A stretch of 64,000 nt of DNA, from contig CANLRN010000011.1 in the NCBI GenBank assembly GCA_947493495.1, positions 36,337-100,336 of the forward strand, given 5' to 3'. Positions 44,183 through 52,377 of this stretch are shown piece by piece. The notes under the pieces were generated by a model, which ran no database searches, was not told where the DNA came from, and saw only the letters and a program-made list of their open reading frames with translations. The translations under genes and the position numbers were made by a program. The stretch is from an uncultured Aquimarina sp. (GTDB lineage: Bacteria; Bacteroidota; Bacteroidia; Flavobacteriales; Flavobacteriaceae). The first letter of the stretch is position 1. Each line of letters opens with the position of its first letter.

Positions 44183-44583
44183 TGAATAAATTAATAGTTA
44201 TATTTTTAGTTACTTTTTGCTTTTTATCCTGTAAACAGGAATTCGATATTGAAAAATATGATATTGTAAGAATTGAAGCTTACCATATTCCTTTTGAATT
44301 ACTTTTCCCGACTCAAACAGTGGAAGAATCTGTACGAGAAACAAAAAGTTATCAAATTGATAATTCTTTGAAAACAGATAGTATAGTTGAACAAATTAAG
44401 AATTTGTCAAAAGTTAAATCAGGAGCAGAATTTAATAAGAATCAAGTTTATTTAATATGCGATTTTTACACGAAAGAAGGTAAAGCTTTTACCTTAATGT
44501 TTGATAAAAATTTTATTGATATAAATGGAATAACCTATAATAATAATGAGCATCTTATCAATATGCTAACTAAGAAAAACTAA
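44182..44583 (+). CDS. Small lipoprotein, candidate immunity protein
   Basis: This 133-residue protein has a lipoprotein signal (MNKLIVIFLVTFCFLSC). The mature part (EFDIEKYDIVRIEAYHIPF through YLICDFYTKEGKAFTLMFD) is alpha/beta with no recognised family. Its ATG overlaps the toxin stop codon (TAATG), so it is coupled to the RHS toxin, the standard toxin-then-immunity layout. A lipid anchor would place it in the envelope, where an incoming Sec-exported toxin would be met. A strong terminator follows. Immunity is inferred from position only. Confidence 0.72.
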   Translation: MNKLIVIFLVTFCFLSCKQEFDIEKYDIVRIEAYHIPFELLFPTQTVEESVRETKSYQIDNSLKTDSIVEQIKNLSKVKSGAEFNKNQVYLICDFYTKEGKAFTLMFDKNFIDINGITYNNNEHLINMLTKKN

Positions 44584-44607
44584 AGCGATATATTATTTAT
44601 AATTGGG

Positions 44608-44634
44608 AACCACCTTTAACGAGGTGGTTTTTTT
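44608..44634 (+). terminator. Rho-independent terminator of the RHS toxin operon
   Basis: AACCACCT pairs with AGGTGGTT across a 6-base loop and is followed by a 7-T run. It lies between the convergent immunity and XRE genes and works on the plus strand. Confidence 0.88.
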
Positions 44635-44639
44635 ATGCT

Positions 44640-45008
44640 TTAAAGTGTAGCTACATTTTTATTAAAAAAGTCCTTGAACTTCTTTTTAGTAAGCATTGTA
44701 TCAATGATTTTAAGGATAGTAGACTTATCTTCTTCATCAAGTTGATTGATAAGTTTAAACTGTTCGTTCTCGCTCTTATCTTCTAAAACAACTTCTTTGG
44801 GCGTGATATTTTCATCGTAGTTAATGATATCATCAATAGATATATTAAATAAGCGAGAAAGTATTTTAAGTTCAGAAACTTTAACCTCTCTCATATCTTT
44901 TTCAACCTTAGAATAGGACGATTTATCAAGGTCAAGTTCTAAGGCAACTTCTTTTTGAAGTAAACCAAGCTGTTTACGAATAGTTTGTATGTTGTTACCA
45001 ATGCTCAT
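44640..45008 (-). CDS. XRE-family transcriptional regulator
   Basis: This 122-residue protein has an N-terminal helix-turn-helix (IGNNIQTIRKQLGLLQKEVALELDLDKSSYSKVEKDMREVKVSELKILSRLF in overlapping segments, about 3-53). A short acidic linker and a C-terminal helical tail follow (LIDQ-type LINQLDEEDKSTILKIIDTM and KDFFNKNVATL). This layout is common beside mobile or toxin loci in Flavobacteriaceae. It is convergent with the immunity gene and divergent from the 45129 gene across 120 bp. Its promoter predicts a nearly leaderless mRNA. It may control the divergent gene or itself; the target is not shown. Confidence 0.88.
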   Translation of the reverse strand: MSIGNNIQTIRKQLGLLQKEVALELDLDKSSYSKVEKDMREVKVSELKILSRLFNISIDDIINYDENITPKEVVLEDKSENEQFKLINQLDEEDKSTILKIIDTMLTKKKFKDFFNKNVATL

Positions 45009-45012
45009 AGCA

Positions 45013-45043
45013 CAAAAATAGAAATAAACTCAATATTTATCAA
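45013..45043 (-). promoter_or_regulatory. Promoter of the XRE gene, predicting a leaderless transcript
   Basis: On the minus strand TTG (45043-45041) and TATTTTTG (45020-45013) are 20 bases apart, a full match to the Bacteroidota consensus. The -7 box ends four bases before the ATG (45008), so transcription should start at or very near the start codon. Confidence 0.55.
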
Positions 45044-45128
45044 TAAATAGAAAATATATTGATTATTAAATAGAGTTATTATCTATTTAAAATTATATTT
45101 GTGGTAGAAAATATATCTACAAATAATT

Positions 45129-45467
45129 ATGAGTGCTTTAAATACTATTAACACAAACAATTACGAATACATCACAAACCACTTAGAAATACACGTTTTA
45201 GGCGGTTTAAAACTGAATAAATTGGATAGTTTACGGGTAACATTGGGCATCAATAAAAAAGAACATCACACGAAGCTTCGGCACAATATTGATTTATACA
45301 ACGATAACCAAGTAGAGAAATTAGTTCGGAAAGTAGCGGAACGTATAGAAATAGGAACAAGTATAGTTAGAAGAACATTACAAGAATTAACTAACGAACT
45401 AGAAACCTACCTCCCGCTGGTCCGAGCGTTTGATCGCTGGCGCGATGCCTGTGGCTCGTGCCGTTAA
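45129..45467 (+). CDS. Hypothetical protein with a repeat-derived, probably truncated C-terminus
   Basis: This 112-residue product has a conserved-looking first part (about 1-95), with YEYITNHLEIHVLGGLKLN, LRHNIDLYNDNQVEKLVRK and RTLQELTNELETY. It then changes abruptly to LPLVRAFDRWRDACGSCR. That tail is encoded by GC-rich DNA belonging to repeat module D (from 45411), so the original 3' end was probably replaced. I recognise no function; the first part resembles N-termini of longer accessory proteins of Bacteroidota mobile elements, an impression only. It is divergent from the XRE gene, which may regulate it. Confidence 0.5.
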   Translation: MSALNTINTNNYEYITNHLEIHVLGGLKLNKLDSLRVTLGINKKEHHTKLRHNIDLYNDNQVEKLVRKVAERIEIGTSIVRRTLQELTNELETYLPLVRAFDRWRDACGSCR

Positions 45468-45535
45468 AGATTGGCGGGTATGAGTAAGAAATAAAGCTAA
45501 GAAACAGTTACATTATTGATGTAGCTGTTTTTTTT
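45411..45535 (+). repeat. Repeat module D, copy 1, with embedded terminator
   Basis: It starts with a GC-rich CCCGC...GCGGG stretch, continues with GTGCCGTTAAAG, AAGAAATAAA and TAAGAAACAGTTACA, and ends in a hairpin plus T-run. The same order of blocks recurs at 45811-45906. The 5' part has overwritten the end of the preceding gene. Confidence 0.65.
45502..45535 (+). terminator. Rho-independent terminator in repeat D copy 1
   Basis: AAACAGTTACA pairs with TGTAGCTGTTT (one G-U) across a 7-base loop and is followed by eight T residues. It lies 35 bp past the stop of the hypothetical gene. Confidence 0.75.
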
Positions 45536-45542
45536 GTTTTAT

Positions 45543-45573
45543 ACCCGCTGCGCAAAGTCTCCTGACTTTGAGT
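45543..45573 (+). repeat. Short hairpin repeat E, copy 1
   Basis: ACCCGCTGCGCAAAGTC then TCCT then GACTTTGAGTG forms a 7-bp stem. It recurs with a stronger 10-bp stem at 46051-46084. Confidence 0.6.
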
Positions 45574-45810
45574 GATAACTAGGTTAGATTTTATAAGAAT
45601 ATATAAATCCACGACATTTGTTTGTTGTGGATTTAAACTCGTGTAAAAAATATTTTTTTAGGCTTCTTTTTCTATAAAATTAGATTGCAAAATAAGGATG
45701 TAAAGTATTGTTTTACAGAAATATAAGGTTATTTTGCTTCTTATGTGTAACGAATGTCGAAGTTGTCTAAAATGGATAGCTTATGAATATGCTTTTTGTG
45801 CTTTAGTATC

Positions 45811-45906
45811 CCCAGCTAGCGCTCGAATCCTTTCGAGTGCCGTCAAAGCTTGGTGATTAAGAAATAAAAGATAAGAAACAGTTACAGAGATGTAGCTGTT
45901 TTTTTT
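45811..45906 (+). repeat. Repeat module D, copy 2, with embedded terminator
   Basis: Blocks CCCAGCTAGCGCTCGA, GTGCCGTCAAAG, TAAGAAATAAA and AAACAGTTACA match the order in copy 1. The end is a hairpin (45876-45901, 4-base loop) running into eight T residues, a plus-strand terminator with no intact gene before it. Confidence 0.65.
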
Positions 45907-46051
45907 ATGCGATAGATTTAAGTTTTATATTTTTTATAAGAGCGTCAAGAGTGTAGAGAATATACTTTCTATCTTCTTCTTTAAACTCTGTAATATCCTC
46001 GAAACGTTTTAACATCTCAGGATCTTTAAAGAGTTCTGCATTATCATTTTC
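45905..46051 (-). pseudogene. 3' fragment of a second XRE-type regulator
   Basis: The last 48 codons encode AELFKDPEMLKRFEDITEF and DRKYILYTLDALIKNIKL, the C-terminal tail typical of one group of flavobacterial XRE regulators. No helix-turn-helix part is present. Upstream the reading frame runs into repeat E copy 2 and then into unrelated DNA, so the roughly 50 further open codons are not the original gene. Confidence 0.6.
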
Positions 46052-46084
46052 CCCGCTCCGCGAAGTCTCCTGACTTCGCGGAAT
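46051..46084 (+). repeat. Short hairpin repeat E, copy 2
   Basis: CCGCGAAGTC pairs perfectly with GACTTCGCGG across a TCCT loop, in a CCCCGCT context as in copy 1. It forms the junction between the XRE fragment and the next gene fragment. Confidence 0.65.
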
Positions 46085-46105
46085 GAGCAAATATAAAAAT
46101 AGTAT

Positions 46106-46419
46106 GGAATATTCCCGCTTACTGATTTTTTGGATAAAAATGGAAGTTATAAAGGTTTTGATGTCATCAAAGAAGGGGTTGATTGGTGTAATAGTAGAAT
46201 ACATAGAGATTTTCCTTATGATATGGGTGATTATAGGTTAATGAGTAAAAAAGTGATTTCTACCAATGTAGCTTTTCAAATTTTTTTTTGTCAAAAATAA
46301 TCAATGAAAGTAAGCTGAAAATTGAAAAGATACTCGATAGGTTTTGGAAACGTGAAAAAAAAGAGGATAGTGATGAGTTTCAAGATGTATATATACTAAA
46401 AAAGACAATCAAAAAATAA
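46106..46419 (+). pseudogene. Frameshifted 3' gene fragment
   Basis: The plus strand encodes YGIFPLTDFLDKNGSYKGF, then DVIKEGVDWCNSRIHRDF and YRLMSKKVISTNVAFQIFF, before a stop just after a T9 run (46281-46289). One extra T would join it to KIINESKLKIEKILDRFW and FQDVYILKKTIKK, ending at 46419 right at a terminator. There is no start codon upstream; a TAG precedes the fragment. It looks like the end of a lost toxin or immunity gene. Confidence 0.5.
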
Positions 46420-46437
46420 AGTAATGATTGTCTTTTT
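46401..46437. terminator. Bidirectional terminator between the gene fragment and leuB
   Basis: AAAGACAATCA (46401-46411) pairs perfectly with 46425-46435 across a 13-base loop. T-runs follow on both strands, so it can end the plus-strand fragment and minus-strand leuB. Confidence 0.75.
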
Positions 46438-46461
46438 AAGCTACTACTAGCAAACTCAAAC

Positions 46462-47577
46462 TTATATTATTGTAGATAATCCGACATGGATGTTTTCGAA
46501 ATTCATATTAGAATCTTCAGGGTTTAAGATATAATCATATATAAAATCTCCTACTTTTTCTGTTGTAAGTGGGTTTATTATATTAAGATCTGGTGTCGTT
46601 AAGTTAAGCTCTATTGCTTTTTCTACTGCATTATTAATTGCATTAGCTTCTTCTGTCAGATTAAAATGCTCTAATAACATAGCAGCGGATAGGATAGCTG
46701 CTATAGGATTAGCAATTCCTTTTTTGGCTATTCGGGGATATGAACCATGAATGGGTTCAAACATACAGCATACATCTCCTATAGAAGCAGATACTAATAA
46801 ATCAATAGATCCACTAATAACACTCGCCTCATCAGATATAATATCTCCAAACATATTTTCGGTAAGGATAACATCAAACCGGCTAGGGTTAAGAATTATT
46901 TGCACCGCTGCATCCTCTATATATAAAAAATCTATAGTGACATCAGTATATGTTTTAGCAATTTCTGTAACTACTCTACGCCATAAACGAGAGGATTCTA
47001 ACACATTGGCTTTATCTACTAATGTTAATTTTTTTCTTCGCTTTTGAGCTGCTTTAAAAGCAAGGTGTACAATATGTTCTACTTCTTTTTGTTTGTATTC
47101 ATATACATCGGAAGGCACAGTTTCTTGTTCATTCAACTCTTTTTCTTCAAAATAGGTGCTACTGGTAAGCTCGCGATATATGACTATATCTGTTCCTTCT
47201 ATAATTTCTTTTTTTAATGGAGATTTATCTGCCAATGCTTTATATGCTTTTACAGGACGGATATTAGCAAACAAGCCTAATTCTTTGCGAAGTCGTAATA
47301 AACCTTGATCAGGTTTTATCTTTGCAGTTGGATCTTGGTCATATCTGGGGTCTCCTATAGTACCGAATAGTATAGCATCTGTATCTACACATAGTTCCAG
47401 TGTTTTATCTGGGAGTGGATTTCCAGTTTTATCTATAGCAGTGGCACCTATTAATCCCTCTTTAAAAGTAAAAACGTGGTCAAAACTATGTGCAATGGCT
47501 TCTAGAGCTTTTATAGCTTGAGCAGTTACTTCTGGGCCAATGCCATCTCCTGATAATACAGCTATGTCTAATCTCAT
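46462..47577 (-). CDS. leuB: 3-isopropylmalate dehydrogenase
   Basis: This 371-residue isocitrate/isopropylmalate dehydrogenase family enzyme begins MRLDIAVLSGDGIGPEV. Diagnostic parts are TDAILFGTIGDPRYD, LRLRKELGLFANIRPVKAY, the substrate-binding YRELTSSTYF, VDKANVLESSRLWR and ENMFGDIISDEASVISGS. It oxidises and decarboxylates 3-isopropylmalate with NAD in leucine synthesis. It follows leuA by 24 bp, a clear operon; leuC and leuD are absent from the window. The codons for ELNLTTPD near the C-terminus coincide with an 18-bp match to the repeat C arm. Confidence 0.95.
   Translation of the reverse strand: MRLDIAVLSGDGIGPEVTAQAIKALEAIAHSFDHVFTFKEGLIGATAIDKTGNPLPDKTLELCVDTDAILFGTIGDPRYDQDPTAKIKPDQGLLRLRKELGLFANIRPVKAYKALADKSPLKKEIIEGTDIVIYRELTSSTYFEEKELNEQETVPSDVYEYKQKEVEHIVHLAFKAAQKRRKKLTLVDKANVLESSRLWRRVVTEIAKTYTDVTIDFLYIEDAAVQIILNPSRFDVILTENMFGDIISDEASVISGSIDLLVSASIGDVCCMFEPIHGSYPRIAKKGIANPIAAILSAAMLLEHFNLTEEANAINNAVEKAIELNLTTPDLNIINPLTTEKVGDFIYDYILNPEDSNMNFENIHVGLSTII
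46594..46611 (+). repeat. 18-bp repeat C arm inside the leuB coding region
   Basis: TGTCGTTAAGTTAAGCTC is identical to the left arm and first core base of repeat C copy 2 (16185-16202). No opposite arm was seen within leuB. It is read in frame as part of the protein. Confidence 0.6.
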
Positions 47578-47601
47578 ATTTTCTCTTTATAAACCAATTG
47601 T

Positions 47602-48771
47602 TTATGCTACTGCACTAACCACATTGGTGTTTTTCATGATTTCATGGATATCTTCATTCATGATTTCTTTCTTCTTATCGGCATATAATAAAAATTCTTT
47701 ATATACATCATCTAATTGAAGCTTAGTCAACTCATATCCAATTTTTTTAGCGCGATACGCTAAGGCTGCTCTACCACTTCTTGCAGTAAGTACGATAGCA
47801 GATTCAGTTACTCCAACTTCTGTTGGATCTATAATTTCATAGGTTTCTCTATTTTTTATAACCCCGTCTTGATGTATTCCAGAACTATGTGCAAAAGCAT
47901 TAGCTCCAACAATAGCTTTATTGGGTTGTACTATCATTCCCATTTTTTCTGACACCATAAGACTGGTATCATATAGCAGTTTGGTATTGATATCTGTATT
48001 GAGTTTTAGATATGGATGTTGTTTCATGATCATAACTACTTCTTCTAGAGCAGTATTTCCTGCACGTTCTCCAATCCCATTAATCGTACACTCTATTTGT
48101 CTAGCTCCATGAACTGCTCCAGCAATAGAATTAGCAGTGGCTAGTCCTAAATCATTATGGCAGTGGCAAGAAATAATTACATTCTCTATTCCTTTTACAT
48201 TTTCTTTTAAGTATTTAATTTTAGCTCCATATTCTTCTGGTAAGCAATATCCAGTGGTATCAGGGATGTTTAGAACAGTGGCGCCAGCCTTGATCATAGC
48301 TTCACAAACTCTAGCTAAGAACTCATTATCTGTTCTTCCTGCATCTTCTGCATAAAACTCTACATCTTCTACAAATGATTTGGCATATTTTACTGCAGCA
48401 ATTCCTCTTTCAATTACTTTTTCTTGAGTAGTATTAAATTTGTACTTAATATGTGATTCTGAAGTTCCTATACCTGTATGAATTCTTGGTCTCTTAGCAT
48501 ATTGAAGTGATTCTGCTGCTATTTTGATATCGTTTTCTACAGCTCTTGTAAGTCCACAAACAGTAGCATTTTTAACTATTTTGGAAATTTCAGAAACTGA
48601 TAAAAAATCTCCTGGGCTAGATACAGGAAAGCCTGCTTCGATAACATCTACACCGAGTAGATCGAGTCGTTCCGCAATGATTAATTTTTGATTGGTATTT
48701 AATTTACAACCAGGAACTTGTTCTCCATCTCTCAGGGTGGTATCAAATATTTGAACTTTATTATCACTCAT
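47602..48771 (-). CDS. leuA: 2-isopropylmalate synthase, short form
   Basis: The 389-residue DRE-TIM metallolyase has [26 protein letters not shown], the metal site [31 protein letters not shown] and [20 protein letters not shown]. It condenses acetyl-CoA with 2-oxoisovalerate. At this length it lacks the C-terminal LeuA dimer/regulatory domain of the roughly 500-residue enzymes, so leucine feedback at that site is not expected. The family also contains homocitrate and citramalate synthases; the adjacent leuB supports LeuA. It heads the leuAB operon. Confidence 0.92.
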   Translation of the reverse strand: MSDNKVQIFDTTLRDGEQVPGCKLNTNQKLIIAERLDLLGVDVIEAGFPVSSPGDFLSVSEISKIVKNATVCGLTRAVENDIKIAAESLQYAKRPRIHTGIGTSESHIKYKFNTTQEKVIERGIAAVKYAKSFVEDVEFYAEDAGRTDNEFLARVCEAMIKAGATVLNIPDTTGYCLPEEYGAKIKYLKENVKGIENVIISCHCHNDLGLATANSIAGAVHGARQIECTINGIGERAGNTALEEVVMIMKQHPYLKLNTDINTKLLYDTSLMVSEKMGMIVQPNKAIVGANAFAHSSGIHQDGVIKNRETYEIIDPTEVGVTESAIVLTARSGRAALAYRAKKIGYELTKLQLDDVYKEFLLYADKKKEIMNEDIHEIMKNTNVVSAVA

Positions 48772-48978
48772 AGGAATTCTGTGAATTATTTGTTTAGGCT
48801 ATTTTATTTTTTAAAAATATTTTGAAATATTCTTCTAAGATGTTTTAGTATTCTCTTACGAATTTATATTTTGGAGATTCAAAAAGAAGGTATTTAGCTA
48901 CATGTTTTACAATGCTAAAATGAGTTAATTAAAACTTAAAATTCTTTTAATCAATTAATTACAATAAGTTTTCTTACA

Positions 48979-50523
48979 ATGACTAATGATCAAAAAGATC
49001 CTTTGTTTGTTTTGGTTAAATCACTTTCGAAATCCGAAAAGAGACAATTTAAGGTATATGTAGGTCGATTAGGAGTAAATTCGGACTCTAAATTCTTGGC
49101 ATTGTTTAATCATATTGATAAAAGTGAGCTTTTAGATGAAGAACTTATCGTGGCTAAAGGGATAGTTAAAAAACAACAAGTCTCCAACCTAAAAGCACAT
49201 CTCTATAAACAAATACTAATTAGTCTTAGATTAAGCCCAGTACATCAAAATATTAGATCTCAGATACGAGAGCAATTGGATTTTGCTACAATTTTATATC
49301 ATAAAGGGCTGTACAAACAAAGTCTGAAAATACTTGATAAAGCAAAAAATCTAGCAAAAGAAAATGAAGAAAACAATATAGCATATGAAATCGTAGAACT
49401 GGAAAAAATAATAGAAACCCAATATATTACCCGAAGCATTAATACCCGCGCAGATGAATTAACAATCGAAGCCAAAGAACTAAGTATGAAAAATGTACTT
49501 ACCAGTAGATTGTCTAACTTGTCACTACAGTTATATGGCTTGATGCTTAAAAGCGGATATGTAAGAAATGATAAAGAGCACATAGAAATCACTGATTATT
49601 TCGAAAGTAAATTGCCTAAATATGATTGGAATATGCTTGGGTTTAGAGAAAAACTGTGGTTGTATAAAGCGCACTTATGGTATAGCTTTATCGTTCAGGA
49701 CTTTTTATCATGCTATAAATATTCTAAGAAATGGGTAGACTTATTTTATGAAAACCCTAAAATGATACTTATCAATCCTGTTTTTTTTCTGAGAGGGAAT
49801 CACTATTTATTAGAATCACTGTATTTGATACAAGATAAAACACAATTAAAAACAACCTTATCTAAGTTTGAGCATACGATCGCATCAAATGAGTTTCCTA
49901 ATGATGATAATATTGAAGTACTTTCATTTCAGTTTGTGTACAATAATAAATTGAACGTTCATTTCTTAGAAGGCACCTTTGATGAAGGTGAATATCTGGT
50001 ATCGGAAATTTTGGAAAAAATAAAAATCTATAAAAATCGACTAGATGACCATCATATTATGGTGTTGTATTATAAAATAGGTTGTCTCTATTTTGGGATG
50101 GGAAATCATAAAAAATGTATAGAGTATTTAGCTAAGATTATACATAATAAATCACTAAAAATGAGAGAAGATCTCATGTGTTTTTCTAGAGTGTTAAGTT
50201 TGGTATCACATTATGAAGCAGGGATGGATTATCATTTAGACACGCAGTTAAAAGAAACCTATCGTTTTTTGATTAAAATGAATGACCTCCATGCGGTACA
50301 AAAAGAAATGATAAAGTTTCTTAAAAATTTGGGAGATATATTTCCACATCAAATAAAAGATGAATTTAGAAAATTACACGCAACACTAAAACAGTATGAA
50401 CATCATCCATATGAAAAAAGGGCTTTTTTGTATTTGGATATTTTATCTTGGTTAGAGAGTAATATACAAGGAATACCTGTAGGGGATATTATCAAAGAGA
50501 AATCTAAAAAATTAACTCGATAA
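48979..50523 (+). CDS. Large helical (TPR-like) conserved hypothetical protein
   Basis: This 514-residue soluble protein appears helical throughout, with no signal peptide. The N-terminus (PLFVLVKSLSKSEKRQFKVY) and the repeated helix pairs such as GLYKQSLKILDKAKNLAKE and GCLYFGMGNHKKCIEYLAKI suggest TPR-like repeats. I recognise it as a widespread flavobacterial hypothetical without an assigned role. It is divergent from leuA across 207 bp and followed by repeat C copy 3. Confidence 0.8.
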   Translation: MTNDQKDPLFVLVKSLSKSEKRQFKVYVGRLGVNSDSKFLALFNHIDKSELLDEELIVAKGIVKKQQVSNLKAHLYKQILISLRLSPVHQNIRSQIREQLDFATILYHKGLYKQSLKILDKAKNLAKENEENNIAYEIVELEKIIETQYITRSINTRADELTIEAKELSMKNVLTSRLSNLSLQLYGLMLKSGYVRNDKEHIEITDYFESKLPKYDWNMLGFREKLWLYKAHLWYSFIVQDFLSCYKYSKKWVDLFYENPKMILINPVFFLRGNHYLLESLYLIQDKTQLKTTLSKFEHTIASNEFPNDDNIEVLSFQFVYNNKLNVHFLEGTFDEGEYLVSEILEKIKIYKNRLDDHHIMVLYYKIGCLYFGMGNHKKCIEYLAKIIHNKSLKMREDLMCFSRVLSLVSHYEAGMDYHLDTQLKETYRFLIKMNDLHAVQKEMIKFLKNLGDIFPHQIKDEFRKLHATLKQYEHHPYEKRAFLYLDILSWLESNIQGIPVGDIIKEKSKKLTR

Positions 50524-50574
50524 ATTCTAATGTATTCTTATTTTGAGAATTTGTAGTATTATACTAGTTTTACC

Positions 50575-50706
50575 AATGTCGTGAAGTTAAATTCAAAAAA
50601 CACCTGTTTTGTTACACTCAGCCTGTCGTAGTGGAATCAAAAACGAAGGTAGGATGGTTTTCGACAGGATCAGACAGACAATGATAAAGTTTAACGTAAC
50701 GACATT
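50575..50706 (+). repeat. Palindromic repeat C, copy 3
   Basis: Arms at 50575-50593 and 50688-50706 carry a few mismatches to the consensus and to each other. The core keeps CCTGTCGTAGTGGAATC and ACAATGATAAAG as in copy 2. It lies between the helical hypothetical gene and the transporter gene, ending 29 bp before the latter. Confidence 0.7.
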
Positions 50707-50735
50707 GCTAATTTTACTCAATACGATTCATTACT

Positions 50736-51596
50736 TTGACAAAACACACTTCTCATTTTCGTAATATTTTAGAATTAAACATTGCGATGCTTTTTATTAG
50801 TACTTCTGGTGTTTTGGGAAGATATATTGATATGCCAGTTCCTGTAACAATTATTTTCAGAGCTCTTTTGGCAGGTTTTTTTTTGTGGTTGTTTTGTAAA
50901 TGGAAGAAATTATCTTTTAAGATTGCATCTACAGATAGATGGGCAATACTATGGGGAGGAATTTTTATGGGGTTGCATTGGATCACTTATTTTTATGCTT
51001 TAAAAATGTCTAATGTAGCCATTGGGATGCTCTCACTTTTTACATATCCTGTAATTACTGCTTTATTGGAACCTATAGTTCTGCGGACAAAATTTCAGAA
51101 AATGCATTTTATTCTAGGAGGCCTAGTGCTTTTGGGGATTTATTTTTTAGTACCTGATTTTAGTCTAGAAAATTCTTATGCAAAAGCAGTAGGGCTTGGC
51201 GTGCTATCTGCTCTATGTTATGCATTACGTAATTTGATTACAAAAAACAAAGTAAACACATATCACGGTTCTATGATTATGTGGTATCAAATGATTATTA
51301 TTAGTGTATTATTATTGCCCGTACTTTTTATTATGGATACCTCTGGGATTGCCACACAATGGCCTTGGGCAGTAATGTTGGCAGTGGTAACTACTGCTAT
51401 TGGGCACACACTGTTTTTATTCAGTCTTAAGCGATTTTCTACAACAACTGCTAGTATTATCAGTAGTGTCCAGCCAGTGTATGGTATTATAATTGGAATG
51501 CTGTTTTTAGGAGAAATACCAATACCAGCTACGATTATAGGAGGAATGCTTATTATTGCTTCTGTAGTAATTGAAAGTATTAGGACGTATAGATAG
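50736..51596 (+). CDS. EamA/DMT-family transporter
   Basis: The 286-residue membrane protein has about ten hydrophobic segments in two EamA halves. The first begins LELNIAMLFISTSGVLGRY and the second near VGLGVLSALCYALRNLITK. The C-terminal half includes SIISSVQPVYGIIIGMLFLGE, a typical EamA ending. The start used is TTG (50736), since the next ATG (50787) would cut into the first membrane segment. Substrates of the family are metabolites or amino acids and cannot be told here. Repeat C copy 3 lies just upstream, so the promoter may lie in or near the repeat. Confidence 0.88.
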   Translation: MTKHTSHFRNILELNIAMLFISTSGVLGRYIDMPVPVTIIFRALLAGFFLWLFCKWKKLSFKIASTDRWAILWGGIFMGLHWITYFYALKMSNVAIGMLSLFTYPVITALLEPIVLRTKFQKMHFILGGLVLLGIYFLVPDFSLENSYAKAVGLGVLSALCYALRNLITKNKVNTYHGSMIMWYQMIIISVLLLPVLFIMDTSGIATQWPWAVMLAVVTTAIGHTLFLFSLKRFSTTTASIISSVQPVYGIIIGMLFLGEIPIPATIIGGMLIIASVVIESIRTYR

Positions 51597-51629
51597 CTTT
51601 TGGATTAAATATGCAGACAAATAAATTAC

Positions 51630-52325
51630 TTAACATTGTTCCCATAATATATCAGGAGGAGTAGGAGCAATAATGATCAAAGGCTCTTTTTTAACGGGAT
51701 GGATAAAAGACAGTTTTCTCGCGTGTAAATGTATACCTCCGTTTGTATTGCTTCTATTGGCACCATATTTTAAATCTCCTTTGATAGGACATTCAATACT
51801 AGATAATTGGGATCTTATTTGATGATGTCGACCTGTATGCAGCATGATTTCAAGGACATAATAATTATCTAGTTTTTTTATAATATTATACTCTAATATA
51901 GCTTTTTTACTATCATTCACTTCTTTGATGTGCGCATATGACTTATTTTGTTTTGGATTGCGTTTCATCCAGTGAATGAGTGTGTCTTTTTCTTTTGGAG
52001 GTTTGTTTTTTACTACAGCCCAATAGGTTTTTTGAATTTCTTTATCAGCAAATAATTTATTTAACCTTGTTAGTGCTTTACTCGTTCTTGCAAAGATAAC
52101 AATACCACTTGTAGGACGGTCTAATCTATGAACAACTCCGAGATACACGGCACCAGGCTTATTATATTTATCAGCTATGTATTCTTTGACTATTTCGCTA
52201 AGTGGTATATCTCCTGTTTTATCACCCTGTACAATATCACCAACTCTTTTATTAACAATAATGATATGATTGTCTTCATAAAGAACTTGTAGATTGGCTA
52301 TATTAGAAACTATTTTGGTTGTCAA
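51630..52325 (-). CDS. RluA-family pseudouridine synthase
   Basis: The 231-residue protein has the RluA catalytic motif VVHRLDRPTSGIVIFART with the catalytic Asp in HRLDRPTSG. It also has LYEDNHIIIVNKRVGD at the start, IQKTYWAVVKNKP, and LHTGRHHQIRSQLSSI near the end. It lacks an S4 RNA-binding domain, like the short RluA/TruC types. It isomerises uridines in rRNA or tRNA; the exact site is unknown. The start is TTG (52325), with no in-frame ATG nearby. It lies 52 bp downstream of lptD on the same strand and may be co-transcribed. Confidence 0.92.
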   Translation of the reverse strand: MTTKIVSNIANLQVLYEDNHIIIVNKRVGDIVQGDKTGDIPLSEIVKEYIADKYNKPGAVYLGVVHRLDRPTSGIVIFARTSKALTRLNKLFADKEIQKTYWAVVKNKPPKEKDTLIHWMKRNPKQNKSYAHIKEVNDSKKAILEYNIIKKLDNYYVLEIMLHTGRHHQIRSQLSSIECPIKGDLKYGANRSNTNGGIHLHARKLSFIHPVKKEPLIIIAPTPPDILWEQC

Positions 52326-52377
52326 TATTTCTATAATACTTAAAATTAATTATTCAATCCTAAACCCAAAATAGCGG

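Noticed and set aside
46051..46204. N-terminal half of a 99-codon minus-strand ORF over the XRE fragment
   Set aside because: It is antisense to repeat E and to the plus-strand gene remnant; only the C-terminal 48 codons resemble a protein family.
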